From the NCBI RefSeq assembly GCF_033807535.1, contig NZ_CP136856.1, positions 987,001-1,051,000 of the forward strand: a DNA stretch of 64,000 nt, in the 5' to 3' direction. Numbering within the stretch: the first letter of the stretch is position 1; every line of letters begins with the position of its first letter. The notes beneath the pieces are model-generated. The model ran no database searches and had not been told where the DNA came from. It saw nothing but the letters and a program-made list of their open reading frames with translations. A program made the position numbers and the translations under genes. Source of the DNA: Oceanisphaera sp. IT1-181. GTDB lineage: Bacteria > Pseudomonadota > Gammaproteobacteria > Enterobacterales > Aeromonadaceae. Below are positions 1 to 8,617 of the stretch, one piece after another.

Positions 1-149
1 GGCAGCACGCTTATAGTCGCGAGCAAGCCGCTTTTCCTACTCCAGAAGTACGGCGAGCCAAGTTTTGGCCAAGCGTTAATCGTATCGATGATGTGTATGG
101 GGATCGCAATTTATTCTGCAGCTGCTTACCGTTAGACGCCTATCAATAA
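1..149 (+). CDS. gcvP: Glycine dehydrogenase (decarboxylating), C-terminal end only
   Basis: Reading from base 3, the last 48 codons end in FCSCLPLDAYQ and a TAA at 147-149. The segment containing RIDDVYGDRNLFCSC is the conserved C-terminus of P-protein of the glycine cleavage system, a PLP enzyme that decarboxylates glycine and passes the aminomethyl group to lipoyl-GcvH. The rest of the gene lies before the window. Identification rests on the C-terminal motif alone, which is highly conserved in gammaproteobacterial GcvP. Confidence 0.9.
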   Translation, partial: QHAYSREQAAFPTPEVRRAKFWPSVNRIDDVYGDRNLFCSCLPLDAYQ

Positions 150-184
150 TCAGCTTAGGTAAGCGCAAAGCTCACCTTAAATAT

Positions 185-205
185 TCCCACGCTCGCGTGG
201 GATTT
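185..205 (+). terminator. Possible terminator hairpin after gcvP
   Basis: TCCCACGC and GCGTGGGA form a perfect 8-bp stem 36 bases after the gcvP stop. The loop is only 2 nt (so the stem probably opens to a larger loop) and the following T run is short, so termination is plausible but not certain. Confidence 0.4.
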
Positions 206-363
206 GGTTTACTGCTAAATCTGTGGCACCCACTTTGGGCGAGTTGTGGCGTCGAAATACCGCAATAAGCTTGGTGTCGATAGCCTTTTGTGCTGCAATA
301 CCAGAAATTTATGAGTCCTTTCGCATTTAATATCGAGTGCTAATTATTTCTGAGGATAATTTA

Positions 364-993
364 GTGAAAAAATCTGTCTTTTTGGGCTGTGCTGCTGTAC
401 TTGCTGTTTCTGCTCCTGTGGCCGCGGATGTGTTTGGCGCAAAAGTGGGCGTGGACTATGTGTATTCCGATCTAGACGTGAATGGCTTTTCTGCCAATGA
501 GCATCAAGATAACTACCATGCTTACGCGGCGTTTGAGCACTTTATTCCCTTGATCCCTAATGCATTAGTGGAGTATTCCACTCATGGCTCTAGCACCGTT
601 GGTTTCGATCAATTCTCTGCCACTGCTTATTATGAGTTACTGGATAATAGCTTGCTGTCATTGGATGTGGGCGCCGGTTATAGCCGTTACTCAGATATCC
701 AAGTGGGTGGCAGTGTTAGCAGTCAAGGTAGTCCGCACGCGTATGTGGCAACAGAAGTGATGCTGCCAGTGACAAACTTCTCGGTGTTTGCTGACGCTAA
801 AGTATTTGGCTGGGAAGATGTGAGCGGTGAAGAAGCCCGCGTTGGCGTGCGCTGGGCGATTGAATTACCCATAGAGCTAGGTGTGCGCGTCGGTTACACC
901 ATGACCAATGTGACTTTCGATAATGCGTTGGCTAACAATGATTTAAAGTTTGAGTCTGACGGTTGGATGTTAGGTGTAGACGCTCGCTTCTAA
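364..993 (+). CDS. Outer-membrane beta-barrel protein, YfaZ/TIGR04219-like
   Basis: I start the gene at GTG 364 because GAGG at 352-355 sits 8 nt before it and the protein then opens with a standard signal peptide (VKKSVFLGC, hydrophobic core, cleavage near VAA-D). An upstream in-frame GTG at 337 lacks such a site. The mature part of about 190 residues is made of alternating polar/hydrophobic strands, has YDYVYSDLDV-like early strands and ends in a terminal Phe after GWMLGVDARF, the usual beta-signal for BAM-assisted barrel insertion. This fits the small TIGR04219/YfaZ outer-membrane group, whose ligand is unknown. It is transcribed alone, with a strong terminator directly downstream. Confidence 0.75.
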   Translation: MKKSVFLGCAAVLAVSAPVAADVFGAKVGVDYVYSDLDVNGFSANEHQDNYHAYAAFEHFIPLIPNALVEYSTHGSSTVGFDQFSATAYYELLDNSLLSLDVGAGYSRYSDIQVGGSVSSQGSPHAYVATEVMLPVTNFSVFADAKVFGWEDVSGEEARVGVRWAIELPIELGVRVGYTMTNVTFDNALANNDLKFESDGWMLGVDARF

Positions 994-1009
994 GATTAAC
1001 GAATGTGTT

Positions 1010-1038
1010 AAAAAGGCTAACTCAAGTTAGCCTTTTTT
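1010..1038 (+). terminator. Rho-independent terminator of the outer-membrane protein gene
   Basis: AAGGCTAAC and GTTAGCCTT pair around a TCAA loop. The stem is followed by six T on the plus strand and preceded by an A run, so it could work in both directions. Confidence 0.85.
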
Positions 1039-1195
1039 CATTATACGGCTAGAATAATCATCGTGATGACAGAAATAGTCTTAGCGAAATAATAATTTCA
1101 TTACCAAGCTGGCAAATATTGCCGTTAGTGGATAAGGTAAATGAGCGACACTTTTTATTAAAACTGATTTTTACTCTTCACCATCAGGAGGCCCT

Positions 1196-1513
1196 ATGAG
1201 CCAGAGATATGAAACAGAAAGAGCGGTATTAATGGATGACGTCAAGCAAGTGCTAAAAGATGCTGAAGTGTTATATAAGGCTGCAGTAGACGATGGCACT
1301 CAAGAGGGCAAGATTTTAAAAGAAAAATTAAAAGCTCAGCTAACCAAAGCTCAAGAGCAATATGCACAGCTTGAAAGCACAGTGGTTGAAAAAACCCGTG
1401 AAGCCGCCTCTAGTACCAATGATTGGGTGCATGAAAAACCCTACCATGCGATGGGCGTGGCCGCAGTCGCCGGATTGTTGTTCGGTGCATTCCTAAGCCG
1501 TTGTGGTCGTTAA
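1196..1513 (+). CDS. yqjD: YqjD/ElaB/DUF883-family membrane-anchored protein
   Basis: A 105-residue protein with a long charged amphipathic helix (residues about 10-75, rich in K/E/A/Q), a TNDWVHEKPYHAMGVAA linker and a C-terminal membrane helix with the glycine-rich GVAAVAGLLFGAFLSR pattern. This is the architecture of the E. coli YqjD/ElaB/YgaM family, C-tail-anchored inner-membrane proteins that bind stationary-phase ribosomes. A good Shine-Dalgarno (AGGAGG, 1186-1191) precedes the ATG. It starts a three-gene run with the yqjE- and yqjK-like genes, the same order as in E. coli, which supports the symbol. Ribosome binding here is inferred from the family. Confidence 0.8.
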   Translation: MSQRYETERAVLMDDVKQVLKDAEVLYKAAVDDGTQEGKILKEKLKAQLTKAQEQYAQLESTVVEKTREAASSTNDWVHEKPYHAMGVAAVAGLLFGAFLSRCGR

Positions 1514-1661
1514 CAATAGCTCACTATTAAGCTTATGTCAGGCCATCTATTAGGCTTGATTGTCTAGCTTGATTGTTAAAATAAGTAAAACAGCTTCACT
1601 TGCCCTTGAGTAACCCTAGCCGGGGTGTTCGAGGGCAAGCCATGCATAGGGCGGTATATTG

Positions 1662-2057
1662 ATGAGCGGCCAAATCAATTCGTTAAAGGAGCTAGTACAG
1701 ACTGCGACCGAACTCTTATTTGTGCGCTTCAAATTAGCTCGTATTGAGTTTGTGGCGCAAAAAGAGCGCATGGTGCGGTTAGGTATACTGGCGTTGGGTG
1801 CCATTATGCTGTTTTTTATGGCTTATATTAGTTTGTTATTTGGGCTAAATGTGGTGTTAAGCCCACAACAAAAAGTTTGGGTGTTCTTTGGCTTAGCGGC
1901 ACTATTATTTATTATTATGCTGAGCATATTTTGGAGCATAGCGCATAATCTGGCGCACCAAAGACGGTTTTTCGCCGACACGCTGCAAGACCTACAAGAA
2001 GATGTAGCCTACGTACAAGGCAAAAAGACCATGACCGATTGGTCTTTAAAGGAGTAA
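1662..2057 (+). CDS. yqjE: YqjE-like phage-holin-superfamily membrane protein
   Basis: About 131 residues beginning MSGQINSLKELVQTATELL, an amphipathic stretch, then two membrane helices (about residues 42-65 and 74-97) and a charged C-terminal tail. This matches the YqjE family (holin superfamily III fold), proteins of unknown role encoded with YqjD. I choose ATG 1662 over the TTG at 1659. The gap to the next gene is 3 nt, so they are co-transcribed. Despite the superfamily name there is no sign of phage lysis context. Confidence 0.75.
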   Translation: MSGQINSLKELVQTATELLFVRFKLARIEFVAQKERMVRLGILALGAIMLFFMAYISLLFGLNVVLSPQQKVWVFFGLAALLFIIMLSIFWSIAHNLAHQRRFFADTLQDLQEDVAYVQGKKTMTDWSLKE

Positions 2058-2060
2058 GCC

Positions 2061-2303
2061 ATGCATCCTTCTTTGCAAGAAGAACAAAAATTACTGCAAC
2101 TCAAAGCCGAGGCCTTGCGCTTAAAGTTATTGAGTAACCAAATGCGTCGCCAACAAGAGCCATCGGGGCATGATATTTGGGGTATCGTCAGTAGTTTACC
2201 CAAGGCTGGGCTGCTGTGGCGCTTAGCCAATATGCCCCATAAAGTACGCAATAAGTTTATCTTGGGCGCGGGACTATTAGCGCTGCTTTATTTGCGCTTC
2301 TAA
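2061..2303 (+). CDS. yqjK: YqjK-like small protein
   Basis: An 80-residue protein: a charged, leucine-rich N-terminal helix (LQEEQKLLQLKAEALRLKLL), a middle linker and a short C-terminal hydrophobic segment ending FILGAGLLALLYLRF. AAGGAGT sits 5 nt before the ATG, inside the end of the preceding gene. Position after yqjD-yqjE and size agree with E. coli YqjK, but sequence alone supports only a tentative assignment. Confidence 0.6.
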   Translation: MHPSLQEEQKLLQLKAEALRLKLLSNQMRRQQEPSGHDIWGIVSSLPKAGLLWRLANMPHKVRNKFILGAGLLALLYLRF

Positions 2304-2311
2304 ATAAAATA

Positions 2312-2329
2312 GCGCCGAGTGCTCGGCGC
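2312..2329. terminator. Possible hairpin between convergent operons
   Basis: GCGCCGAG and CTCGGCGC are self-complementary just after the yqjK-like stop. There is no clear T run, so it may act as a weak bidirectional terminator between the yqj operon and the convergent dnaTC genes. Confidence 0.35.
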
Positions 2330-2377
2330 CCAGCTAAAAATAGCGACTTTCTTTTCTCTGTTCCCCCTTTTTTGTTA

Positions 2378-3223
2378 TCAGCTGCGATAATCGCCAATGT
2401 CGGGGCGTCGGCTTGGGCCATGCAGGGCAACATCCACCGGATGAAAAGCTTTGATGGCCTCAAAACAAAAATCCCCGACGGCTCTGTGTAACGCTTGTGG
2501 ATCGTGGTTGGTAATAATGATCACGCTTTTCCCTAAGTTACGACGTCGACGCAATAGATGCCCTAAAAAGCTCGACTGACTTTCTGCTAGCCGAGCCCGG
2601 TTGGCCGCCACTTCATCGAGGATTAATAGATCCACCTCTTCGAGAGCACGTCGATAGAGATTACGACTTTCTTGATCTTCAATCACGCCAAAAAACAAAC
2701 GGTCTACCACCGATGCCCATTGCTGAAAAATAACCGACTTTTGATGCTGATAAATAAGGTCGTGAGCAATGGAGCCTGCCAATGTTGATTTTCCGGTGCC
2801 AAAATCGCCGTAAATTAAAATGGCGGCACCGCCTTTTTCTTGCCAATGATCGAAGGCATTAATGAAGTGATGGGCCATATCAATGTGATGGCCTAACACG
2901 GGGTCTTCGCGGTCCATGTTAGCAAACACCCATTCCGGATTAAGATCCGCCTGGGCTAATAAGCGCTCGGTGCGCTTTTGCTTGGCTTGTGCTTGTGCTT
3001 GTTGCACATCTTTATTGGCCTGCTGCTCATACTGACGCTTCAATTCTAAGTAATCATAACTGGGCAAGGTACCGCCGGCGCGCAATTGTTGTAAGCGGTT
3101 TAATACCTGCTTGGCCTCGCCGGGTTTAGCCGTGGGCGATAAATCTTTTTGCGGCCTAGGGCGACGGCGGCGACGCGCAATATCATTCAGGTCGGCGGCA
3201 ATTTCTTCAGCTGTTTTCTTCAT
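2378..3223 (-). CDS. dnaC: DnaC-like helicase loader
   Basis: A 281-residue AAA+ ATPase of the DnaC/IstB type. The N-terminal 100 residues are basic and helical, the Walker A GDFGTGKS lies at 139-146, Walker B LLILDE at 199-204 and a sensor-like IIITNHD follows. In E. coli DnaC loads the DnaB helicase at oriC and during primosome-dependent restart. The gene overlaps the 3' end of the dnaT-like gene by 17 nt on the same strand, the dnaT-dnaC order known from Enterobacteria, which distinguishes it from IstB transposition helpers. Confidence 0.85.
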   Translation of the reverse strand: MKKTAEEIAADLNDIARRRRRPRPQKDLSPTAKPGEAKQVLNRLQQLRAGGTLPSYDYLELKRQYEQQANKDVQQAQAQAKQKRTERLLAQADLNPEWVFANMDREDPVLGHHIDMAHHFINAFDHWQEKGGAAILIYGDFGTGKSTLAGSIAHDLIYQHQKSVIFQQWASVVDRLFFGVIEDQESRNLYRRALEEVDLLILDEVAANRARLAESQSSFLGHLLRRRRNLGKSVIIITNHDPQALHRAVGDFCFEAIKAFHPVDVALHGPSRRPDIGDYRS

Positions 3224-3893
3224 CAGACTCGCAGTCTCCCTGGTTCGTGGCTTTTAGGCGTTGGGCCTCGGCCATCATTTGTTGAGCCCGCTTGCTGGGG
3301 CCGGTTTCAATTTTTGCTGGCAGCTGCTGGTAGCCGCTGTCGACTGAGGGAGCGGGCGCGCGTTTAATGCTGCGTTGATTCTTAAGTTTACGCACTAATT
3401 TCAGCATCCACTGATGCTGGTTCTCAAATACTTCCGGTCGGCCTAACCAATAAGCAATAAACTCGCCCAGCTCGATCTCGTCAATCGTGCTATCCAGTAA
3501 ACCACATAAGCGAGCCAAACCGGAAAACTGTTGATCAGGCCGCCAGTCGGGATGCATGGCAAACTGGCGTGATGGCAAAGGTGCTAAGCCCTGCAAGTGC
3601 TTAAGCGGCAATGAGAATACGGCGCCATGAAAATGCTGTGGGTGCGGATTATGATGCAAGCTAAGTAAGCCCACTGCCACTAACTCTTCCACTAGCCCGC
3701 TAAGCGTCGCTGGCGTCACCCGATAATGGTATTCACCTTGGCCTTGCACGGTTAATGCCTTGCCGAGCAAAGGATAGTCCAGTGGCTGCGTCTTATCGCC
3801 CAGCGCCTGATGCTGTAGATAGAGCTGATATAAGCTGCGAGCAGGGTGCGAGAGCGACGGGGAGGTGAGTGCTTGGTATTCTGCCGGTGTCAT
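3207..3893 (-). CDS. dnaT: DnaT-like primosomal protein
   Basis: The C-terminal half carries the DnaT DNA-binding block: MHPDWRPDQQFSGL followed by LGEFIAYWLGRPEVF and WMLKLVRKLKN. DnaT helps load DnaB-DnaC onto PriA/PriB-bound forks during replication restart. I start at ATG 3893 (MTPAEYQALT); in-frame codons further upstream would add 17 residues with no resemblance to the family. It overlaps dnaC by 17 nt, so translation is probably coupled. The N-terminal half (oligomerisation part) is divergent, as is usual between orders. Confidence 0.8.
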   Translation of the reverse strand: MTPAEYQALTSPSLSHPARSLYQLYLQHQALGDKTQPLDYPLLGKALTVQGQGEYHYRVTPATLSGLVEELVAVGLLSLHHNPHPQHFHGAVFSLPLKHLQGLAPLPSRQFAMHPDWRPDQQFSGLARLCGLLDSTIDEIELGEFIAYWLGRPEVFENQHQWMLKLVRKLKNQRSIKRAPAPSVDSGYQQLPAKIETGPSKRAQQMMAEAQRLKATNQGDCESDEENS

Positions 3894-4097
3894 TGTGCCA
3901 CTTTTACCAAATAAAGATGTACCAAATGAAAAATGGATAAGCAATAAAAAGCGTGCTTAAAAAAGAGACCTACTGAAAAAGGTCTAAAGCAAGACTAACA
4001 AAAAACAGCTTAACAAAAAGCCTGCGCAAAGTTGCTGAACAAAATCTGCTGCAGCACTCAAAAATAAACTAGGCTCAGAGTATAACCCATAACCTGA

Positions 4098-5087
4098 GTG
4101 CTAAAGCTGATGTTTCATGGCTCACCGCTTCTTTTAGTGATCGAGGACGACACCGTATTTCGCCAGTTAATGGTTGCTTACCTTGAGCTATGGGGAGCAA
4201 GAGTGCTGGAGGCAGATACTGCCATTGAGGGCTTAAATCAAGCCATTGCTTATCGGCCAGACGTAGTAATAACAGACTTATTGTTGGAGAAAGAATCAGG
4301 CATTCCACTTATCGGTCAGTTAAAACGCCAACTGCCGAGTCTGCCTATTATCGCCATCTCCAGCCAAAAAAAACTGTCGGTGGTAGCACAGGCGTTACGG
4401 GCGGGAGCAGAAGATTACCTTATCAAACCGATACGCCATTGGCGTGCTGTAGAAGCAGCCATTATTGGCTGTCTTGAGCCTGACTTACCCCTGTTATGCC
4501 AAGAGCTAAATGAGCATGTTAGCTACTTTAGTCAGCATGACATAGCCGCGAGTCGCTTATGTCAATCATGGCAGCAGTTACCTGAGCGCAATGTAGGAAA
4601 GTGGCTATTAAGCTATCGTCAAAGCTCACCTTGGTTGCTCACCGATTACATTGAATTAGAGCAAGATATGCTGTTATTACTGGCGGAATTTAATCCGCTA
4701 GATAAAAACAGCCCAGTACTCATGACCCTGTTGGCGCTGGTGTTGCATGAACCGCTGCGCCAATACCAAAATAGCCCCTGCGCCTTGCTCAATAACCCAG
4801 CCAAAACTTTGGAATATATTAACCAGCTGTTGTTAAATGCAGGCTTGGCCTGTCAGGTTAATCTGGCGTTATTTCGGCTGCAAGCTAAGGGATGTGAGGT
4901 GCAGCTCGCCAATGGCGGCATGCAAGGCAATGAATGGCTAAGACTGTGTAATGTCGGCACATTAGGGATAAAAAACGTGACAGCGAGCCCACTGAGTTAC
5001 CCTTGTGGGCTGCCTTTTGCACTGCGCGTGCAGGGCGGATTTGGCGGTGAAATACAGGTCACCGCCCGCCATAACTGCGCCAATTAA
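4098..5087 (+). CDS. rssB: RssB-like response regulator
   Basis: Receiver domain at residues 10-120 with the acidic pair ED at 16-17, phospho-acceptor Asp60 in DVVITDLLL and Lys110 in DYLIKP. It is followed by a linker and a divergent C-terminal domain of about 190 residues, consistent with the PP2C-like pseudophosphatase part of RssB. In E. coli RssB delivers sigma-S (RpoS) to ClpXP. The assignment is supported by galU being the immediate neighbour, as in E. coli, although here galU is convergent (9 nt between stop codons) instead of downstream on the same strand. The start is uncertain: GTG 4098 or ATG 4110. Confidence 0.7.
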   Translation: MLKLMFHGSPLLLVIEDDTVFRQLMVAYLELWGARVLEADTAIEGLNQAIAYRPDVVITDLLLEKESGIPLIGQLKRQLPSLPIIAISSQKKLSVVAQALRAGAEDYLIKPIRHWRAVEAAIIGCLEPDLPLLCQELNEHVSYFSQHDIAASRLCQSWQQLPERNVGKWLLSYRQSSPWLLTDYIELEQDMLLLLAEFNPLDKNSPVLMTLLALVLHEPLRQYQNSPCALLNNPAKTLEYINQLLLNAGLACQVNLALFRLQAKGCEVQLANGGMQGNEWLRLCNVGTLGIKNVTASPLSYPCGLPFALRVQGGFGGEIQVTARHNCAN

Positions 5088-5096
5088 GTGAGCGGC

Positions 5097-6059
5097 TTAA
5101 AATTTAAGCTGTTTTAAGTAGCGGCTTAAGTCTTTGCCAAGCTCGGGGTGGCGTAAACCATACTCGATGTTGGCCATCATTAGCCCCAGTTTATTACCAC
5201 AGTCATGACTTTTTCCTGTGATGTGATGCGCATCCACTGCCTCTTGCTCCATCAGCATGGCAATGGAGTCGGTCAGTTGAATTTCATCACCTTTACCCAG
5301 CGGCGTTTTACTGAGTAGCGGCCAAATATTGGCGGACAACACATAACGGCCGACGACGGCTAAATTTGAGGGCGCTTCTTCGCGAGCAGGCTTTTCGACC
5401 ATGGCTTCAATGGCCGCAGACTCACCTTGAGCCAATTTGCTGTCGCCAATATCCACAATACCAAACTGATCCACGTGCTGCTCTGCCACCGGCTCCACCA
5501 AAATCTGGCTATGACCCGTGTCACTAAAAGCTTGGATCATGGCGGCCAGGTTATCTTTGGCTAAATCGCAACTGGCATCATCGATCAATACATCGGGCAG
5601 CAAAACGGCAAAAGGCGCATCGCCCACTAGCGGTCGTGCGCACAAAATAGCATGGCCTAAGCCTTTTGCTTCGCCCTGGCGTACTTGCATAATGGTCACA
5701 TCGGGCGGGCAAATGCGTTTTACTTCTTCTAGTAGCTGGCGTTTTACGCGCTTTTCAAGCGTGGCTTCTAATTCAAAACTGGTATCAAAATGGTTTTCAA
5801 TGGAGTTTTTACTGGCATGGGTAACGAGGATAATTTCTTTAATGCCCGCACGTACCGCTTCATTAACCACATATTGGATCAAAGGTTTGTCTACTACCGG
5901 TAGCATTTCTTTAGGAATAGCCTTGGTGGCCGGCAACATACGAGTGCCAAGGCCTGCCACTGGGATCACCGCTTTGCGGATCGCCGTTGGTAACGCAGCT
6001 TTAACCGGATTGTGTATATAAGAAGTGTGCTCAGACTGACTGGAAGGCATAGACATCAT
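5097..6059 (-). CDS. galU: UTP-glucose-1-phosphate uridylyltransferase
   Basis: A 320-residue nucleotidyltransferase with the GalU signature: KAVIPVAGLGTRMLPATKA (uridine-binding G-loop) near the N-terminus, KEMLPVVDKPLIQYVVNE, EKRVKRQLL, and KSHDCGNKLG near the C-terminus. It makes UDP-glucose from UTP and glucose-1-phosphate for LPS core, trehalose, glucans and galactose use. The first 27 residues before KAVIPVAG are an unconserved extension, so translation may begin at one of the in-frame ATG codons close to 6059 (6056 or 6050). Confidence 0.95.
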   Translation of the reverse strand: MMSMPSSQSEHTSYIHNPVKAALPTAIRKAVIPVAGLGTRMLPATKAIPKEMLPVVDKPLIQYVVNEAVRAGIKEIILVTHASKNSIENHFDTSFELEATLEKRVKRQLLEEVKRICPPDVTIMQVRQGEAKGLGHAILCARPLVGDAPFAVLLPDVLIDDASCDLAKDNLAAMIQAFSDTGHSQILVEPVAEQHVDQFGIVDIGDSKLAQGESAAIEAMVEKPAREEAPSNLAVVGRYVLSANIWPLLSKTPLGKGDEIQLTDSIAMLMEQEAVDAHHITGKSHDCGNKLGLMMANIEYGLRHPELGKDLSRYLKQLKF

Positions 6060-6196
6060 CTAATAAAATAAGGGTTGTGTATCATAACCAATCACAGCCC
6101 TCTCCACCATATAAGAGAGGGCTAAGACAATGAGCGGGTAGCTTTTACTGCACCTTGTCTTTTTATCGACATAAGTCTCCTAATGATAAAATTGAC

Positions 6197-6499
6197 TTAT
6201 TCCGTTAGTAAGTGACGGTTCTTTTCTATGGTAGCGGCACCTATGCCACTGACTTTCGTTAAGTCATCCACTGAGCCAAAAGGACCGTGTTGTTCTCGGT
6301 AGGCGACGATTGCCGTGGCCTTAGCTGTGCCTATGCCGCTGAGTAGGGTGAGCTGCTCGGCACTGGCGGTGTTGATGTTAATGCTCGTTACCACGGCACT
6401 GGGTGCCGATTCGCTTGGCTGGTCTTGAGCGAGGGCGGGGCTGGATAGGGTCAAGAGTCCCGTTAACATACTTGCCATCAGTATTTTATTCATCTTCAT
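6197..6499 (-). CDS. ComEA-family helix-hairpin-helix protein
   Basis: About 100 residues: signal peptide (MKMNKILMASMLTGLLTL, cleavage near ALA-Q), a short Ser/Pro spacer and a helix-hairpin-helix DNA-binding domain with the ComEA pattern ININTASAEQLTLLSGIG and a second VSGIGAATIEKNR turn. Such periplasmic proteins bind incoming DNA during natural competence; YbaV-type relatives in non-competent species have unknown roles. The start is set at ATG 6499, as AAGGAGT (6507-6513) sits 7 nt upstream of it and would be too close to the first ATG at 6505. Confidence 0.8.
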   Translation of the reverse strand: MKMNKILMASMLTGLLTLSSPALAQDQPSESAPSAVVTSININTASAEQLTLLSGIGTAKATAIVAYREQHGPFGSVDDLTKVSGIGAATIEKNRHLLTE

Positions 6500-6633
6500 G
6501 TTCATCACTCCTTGATGAAAGTCAGTTAGATGTCGTCCTTTGGACATCTTAAAGCCTTGCTCATAAACTCACATTTGGCCAATAAATAAACATAAAGAGT
6601 GATGAGCAATAAAAAAGGCAAGCGTGAAAAAAT

Positions 6634-6662
6634 AAATAACCGGCCTAAGCCGGTTATTTTTT
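6634..6662. terminator. Bidirectional rho-independent terminator
   Basis: An 11-bp stem (AAATAACCGGC / GCCGGTTATTT) with a CTAA loop, T-rich on both sides. It lies between the end of yciI and the start of the ComEA-like gene, both minus strand, so it terminates yciI. Confidence 0.8.
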
Positions 6663-6688
6663 AATATTAATGATGAAATAATATTTTA

Positions 6689-6988
6689 TTATGGCAGCAC
6701 TTTTTTGAACGGCTTGACGATAACGGAGGCATACACGCCTGCTGCCACGTAAGGGTCTGCATCAGCCCATGCTTGTGCGGCGTCCAGTGAGCTAAACTCG
6801 GCAATCACTGTGCTACCAGTAAAGCCCGCTTCTGCTGGGTCTTCCGCATCTATGGCAGGGTTAGGGCCGGCTACCAGTAAGCGACCTTCGGCGGCCAACG
6901 CCTGTAAGCGACCTAAATGAGCAGGGCGAGCACTTTGGCGAAGGGACAGACTATTGGGATTGTCTTGGGCAAAAATCACATACCACAT
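6689..6988 (-). CDS. yciI: YciI family protein
   Basis: A 99-residue ferredoxin-like alpha/beta protein: MWYVIFAQDNPNSLSLR, then RPAHLGRLQALAAEGRLLVAGP with the conserved His/Asp-type pocket residues, and DPYVAAGVYASVIVKPF at the end. This is the YciI/YCII family. Its biochemical role is unsettled, although related folds act as hydrolytic dehalogenase-like or EthD-like enzymes. Its neighbour yciB is the same as in E. coli, supporting the symbol. Confidence 0.85.
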   Translation of the reverse strand: MWYVIFAQDNPNSLSLRQSARPAHLGRLQALAAEGRLLVAGPNPAIDAEDPAEAGFTGSTVIAEFSSLDAAQAWADADPYVAAGVYASVIVKPFKKVLP

Positions 6989-7024
6989 GAAGAGTCCTTA
7001 TTGCATGAGTTGCTTGAGTTGCAT

Positions 7025-7052
7025 AAAAAATAAAAAAGGCTGCATGCAGCCT
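7025..7052 (-). terminator. Rho-independent terminator after yciB
   Basis: The palindrome AGGCTGCATGCAGCCT (7037-7052) is followed on the minus strand by a run of six T. It lies 18 nt past the yciB stop and before the yciI start. Confidence 0.8.
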
Positions 7053-7069
7053 GATTAATGGAGTGAATA

Positions 7070-7618
7070 TTAAGTTTGTGGTTTATTTTCCAGCGCTTGC
7101 TGCTTACGATACAAATAAATGGCGGTGGCAAAGGTAAATAATAAGGTCATGCCTAACAGGCCAAAGACCTTAAAATTGACCCACACCTCTTGTGACATAT
7201 TAAAGGCGACGTACACGTTGAGGGCGCCACAGGCGGCAAAAAATAGCGCCCAAGCGATGTTAGCCTTATCCCAGATGATATCGGGTAAGATCATTTCCTT
7301 ACCGAGCATTTGTTTGATCAGGTTTTTCTGAAAACCGTAACGGCTCACCAAGAGACCGACGGCAAACAGCGCATTCACAGCCGTGACTTTCCATTTTATA
7401 AAATCGTCACTCTGGAAAAAGATGGTCAGGCCACCAAAAAATAACACCAGTACCAAGGTGATCAAGTGCATTTTCTCTAACTTTTTGTTCTTGATCCAAA
7501 ACACCAGCATTTGAATACAGGTGGCGGCCATCAGGGCGCCGGTTGCCGCATAGATATCGACGGTTTTGTAGACCACAAAAAAGATGATCAGAGGCAGAAA
7601 TTCAGCGAACTGTTTCAT
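7070..7618 (-). CDS. yciB: Inner-membrane septation protein YciB (IspZ)
   Basis: A 182-residue polytopic membrane protein with five to six helices and the family landmarks MKQFAEFLPLIIFFVVYK at the start, DDFIKWKVTAVNALFA, and WALFFAACGALNVYVA. YciB is linked to cell envelope synthesis and septation through interactions with elongasome and divisome proteins in E. coli. Length equals the family norm. It is followed by its own terminator and then yciI. Confidence 0.9.
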   Translation of the reverse strand: MKQFAEFLPLIIFFVVYKTVDIYAATGALMAATCIQMLVFWIKNKKLEKMHLITLVLVLFFGGLTIFFQSDDFIKWKVTAVNALFAVGLLVSRYGFQKNLIKQMLGKEMILPDIIWDKANIAWALFFAACGALNVYVAFNMSQEVWVNFKVFGLLGMTLLFTFATAIYLYRKQQALENKPQT

Positions 7619-7741
7619 GAGGCATTAATCCAAACAACAAATATGCTGACAGTTTACCTACAGCCGGCTCGGCTGGCAAAACATTGCGCATCAGCAGCTA
7701 GGGCAGGGCACCAATGCGCGGGGCGTTTGCTAAGCAAAAGC

Positions 7742-8617
7742 TTAGCGCCGACAGAGTCGCGGCTTGGATTTTTGTTTATCCAGTAGGCTCTTTAATAATA
7801 GCGCGCTCAGCACTATGGCTCCGCCCCATAAGCCTTGTGCACTGGGTGCCTCGCTCAAAAACAGCCAGACCAAGAGGGTACCGAAGACCGTTTCTAGCAA
7901 CAGTAACAAGCTGACTTCTGCTGAGGGTAAATATTGCGGGCCTTGCTGAATAAGGGTAAAGCCGATGGGCAGTAATACCAAGCACAATAGCACCAACCAT
8001 CCGAGGTTTGCCGCATCGGGCAGGGCTAGGGTGCCGCTCCAGCCGAATGCCAGGGCCGCCGTAATTATGCCACTCAGGGCGAGCATGGGGCTCATGTCGA
8101 TGTGGGGCTGGCTGTGCGCCAGGGTGAAGTTGCCGGCTAATCCTAGGGCTGCCAGCAAGGCAAAGGCACTGCCCAACCAGGAGCCTGATCCCAGGTCGTC
8201 CAGAACTATCAAGCTAATGCCGGCCATGCAGCCGCCAATGGCAAGCCAGGTGCGCAGGGGAAGACGCTCCTGCAAAAAAAAGCGACTCAGCAGGGCGGCT
8301 ATGAGGGGAGCTGTGGCCAAAATAACCAGCACATTAGCGGCTTTGGTAAAGTGGTTACCCAGTATAAAACCTATGGTGCTCAGGCTGAACAGCAGGGCAC
8401 AGCCGATTCCGGCACGGCCACAGGTCAAATAAGCCCGCCACCATTGGCTTTTATAGCGCAGCAGCACTATCAGCAAGAAGCCGATTATGTTGAGCAGACC
8501 TCGCCACAGCACCACTTGTTCGGCCGGCAGGCTGATCAGGCGCAATATTAAGGCATCGGGGGCAATCACCAGCACGCCTAACGCGGTGAGCAGCAGTCCT
8601 TTTTGATGGTTATCCAT
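7742..8617 (-). CDS. DMT-superfamily (EamA) transporter
   Basis: A 291-residue protein with about ten hydrophobic helices arranged as two EamA repeats; the second repeat ends SEAPSAQGLWGGAIVLSALLL, typical of this family. Members export or import small metabolites and amino acids. The substrate cannot be read from the sequence. It is monocistronic, with about 120 nt to yciB on the same strand. Confidence 0.75.
   Translation of the reverse strand: MDNHQKGLLLTALGVLVIAPDALILRLISLPAEQVVLWRGLLNIIGFLLIVLLRYKSQWWRAYLTCGRAGIGCALLFSLSTIGFILGNHFTKAANVLVILATAPLIAALLSRFFLQERLPLRTWLAIGGCMAGISLIVLDDLGSGSWLGSAFALLAALGLAGNFTLAHSQPHIDMSPMLALSGIITAALAFGWSGTLALPDAANLGWLVLLCLVLLPIGFTLIQQGPQYLPSAEVSLLLLLETVFGTLLVWLFLSEAPSAQGLWGGAIVLSALLLKSLLDKQKSKPRLCRR

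Noticed and set aside
1659..2057. YqjE-like protein as a phage holin (lysis cassette)
   Set aside because: Gene order yqjD-yqjE-yqjK matches chromosomal operons and no phage genes are near.
5518..6021. 167-codon plus-strand frame opposite galU
   Set aside because: Antisense shadow of a strongly conserved gene; its composition shows no recognisable motif and it has no ribosome-binding site.
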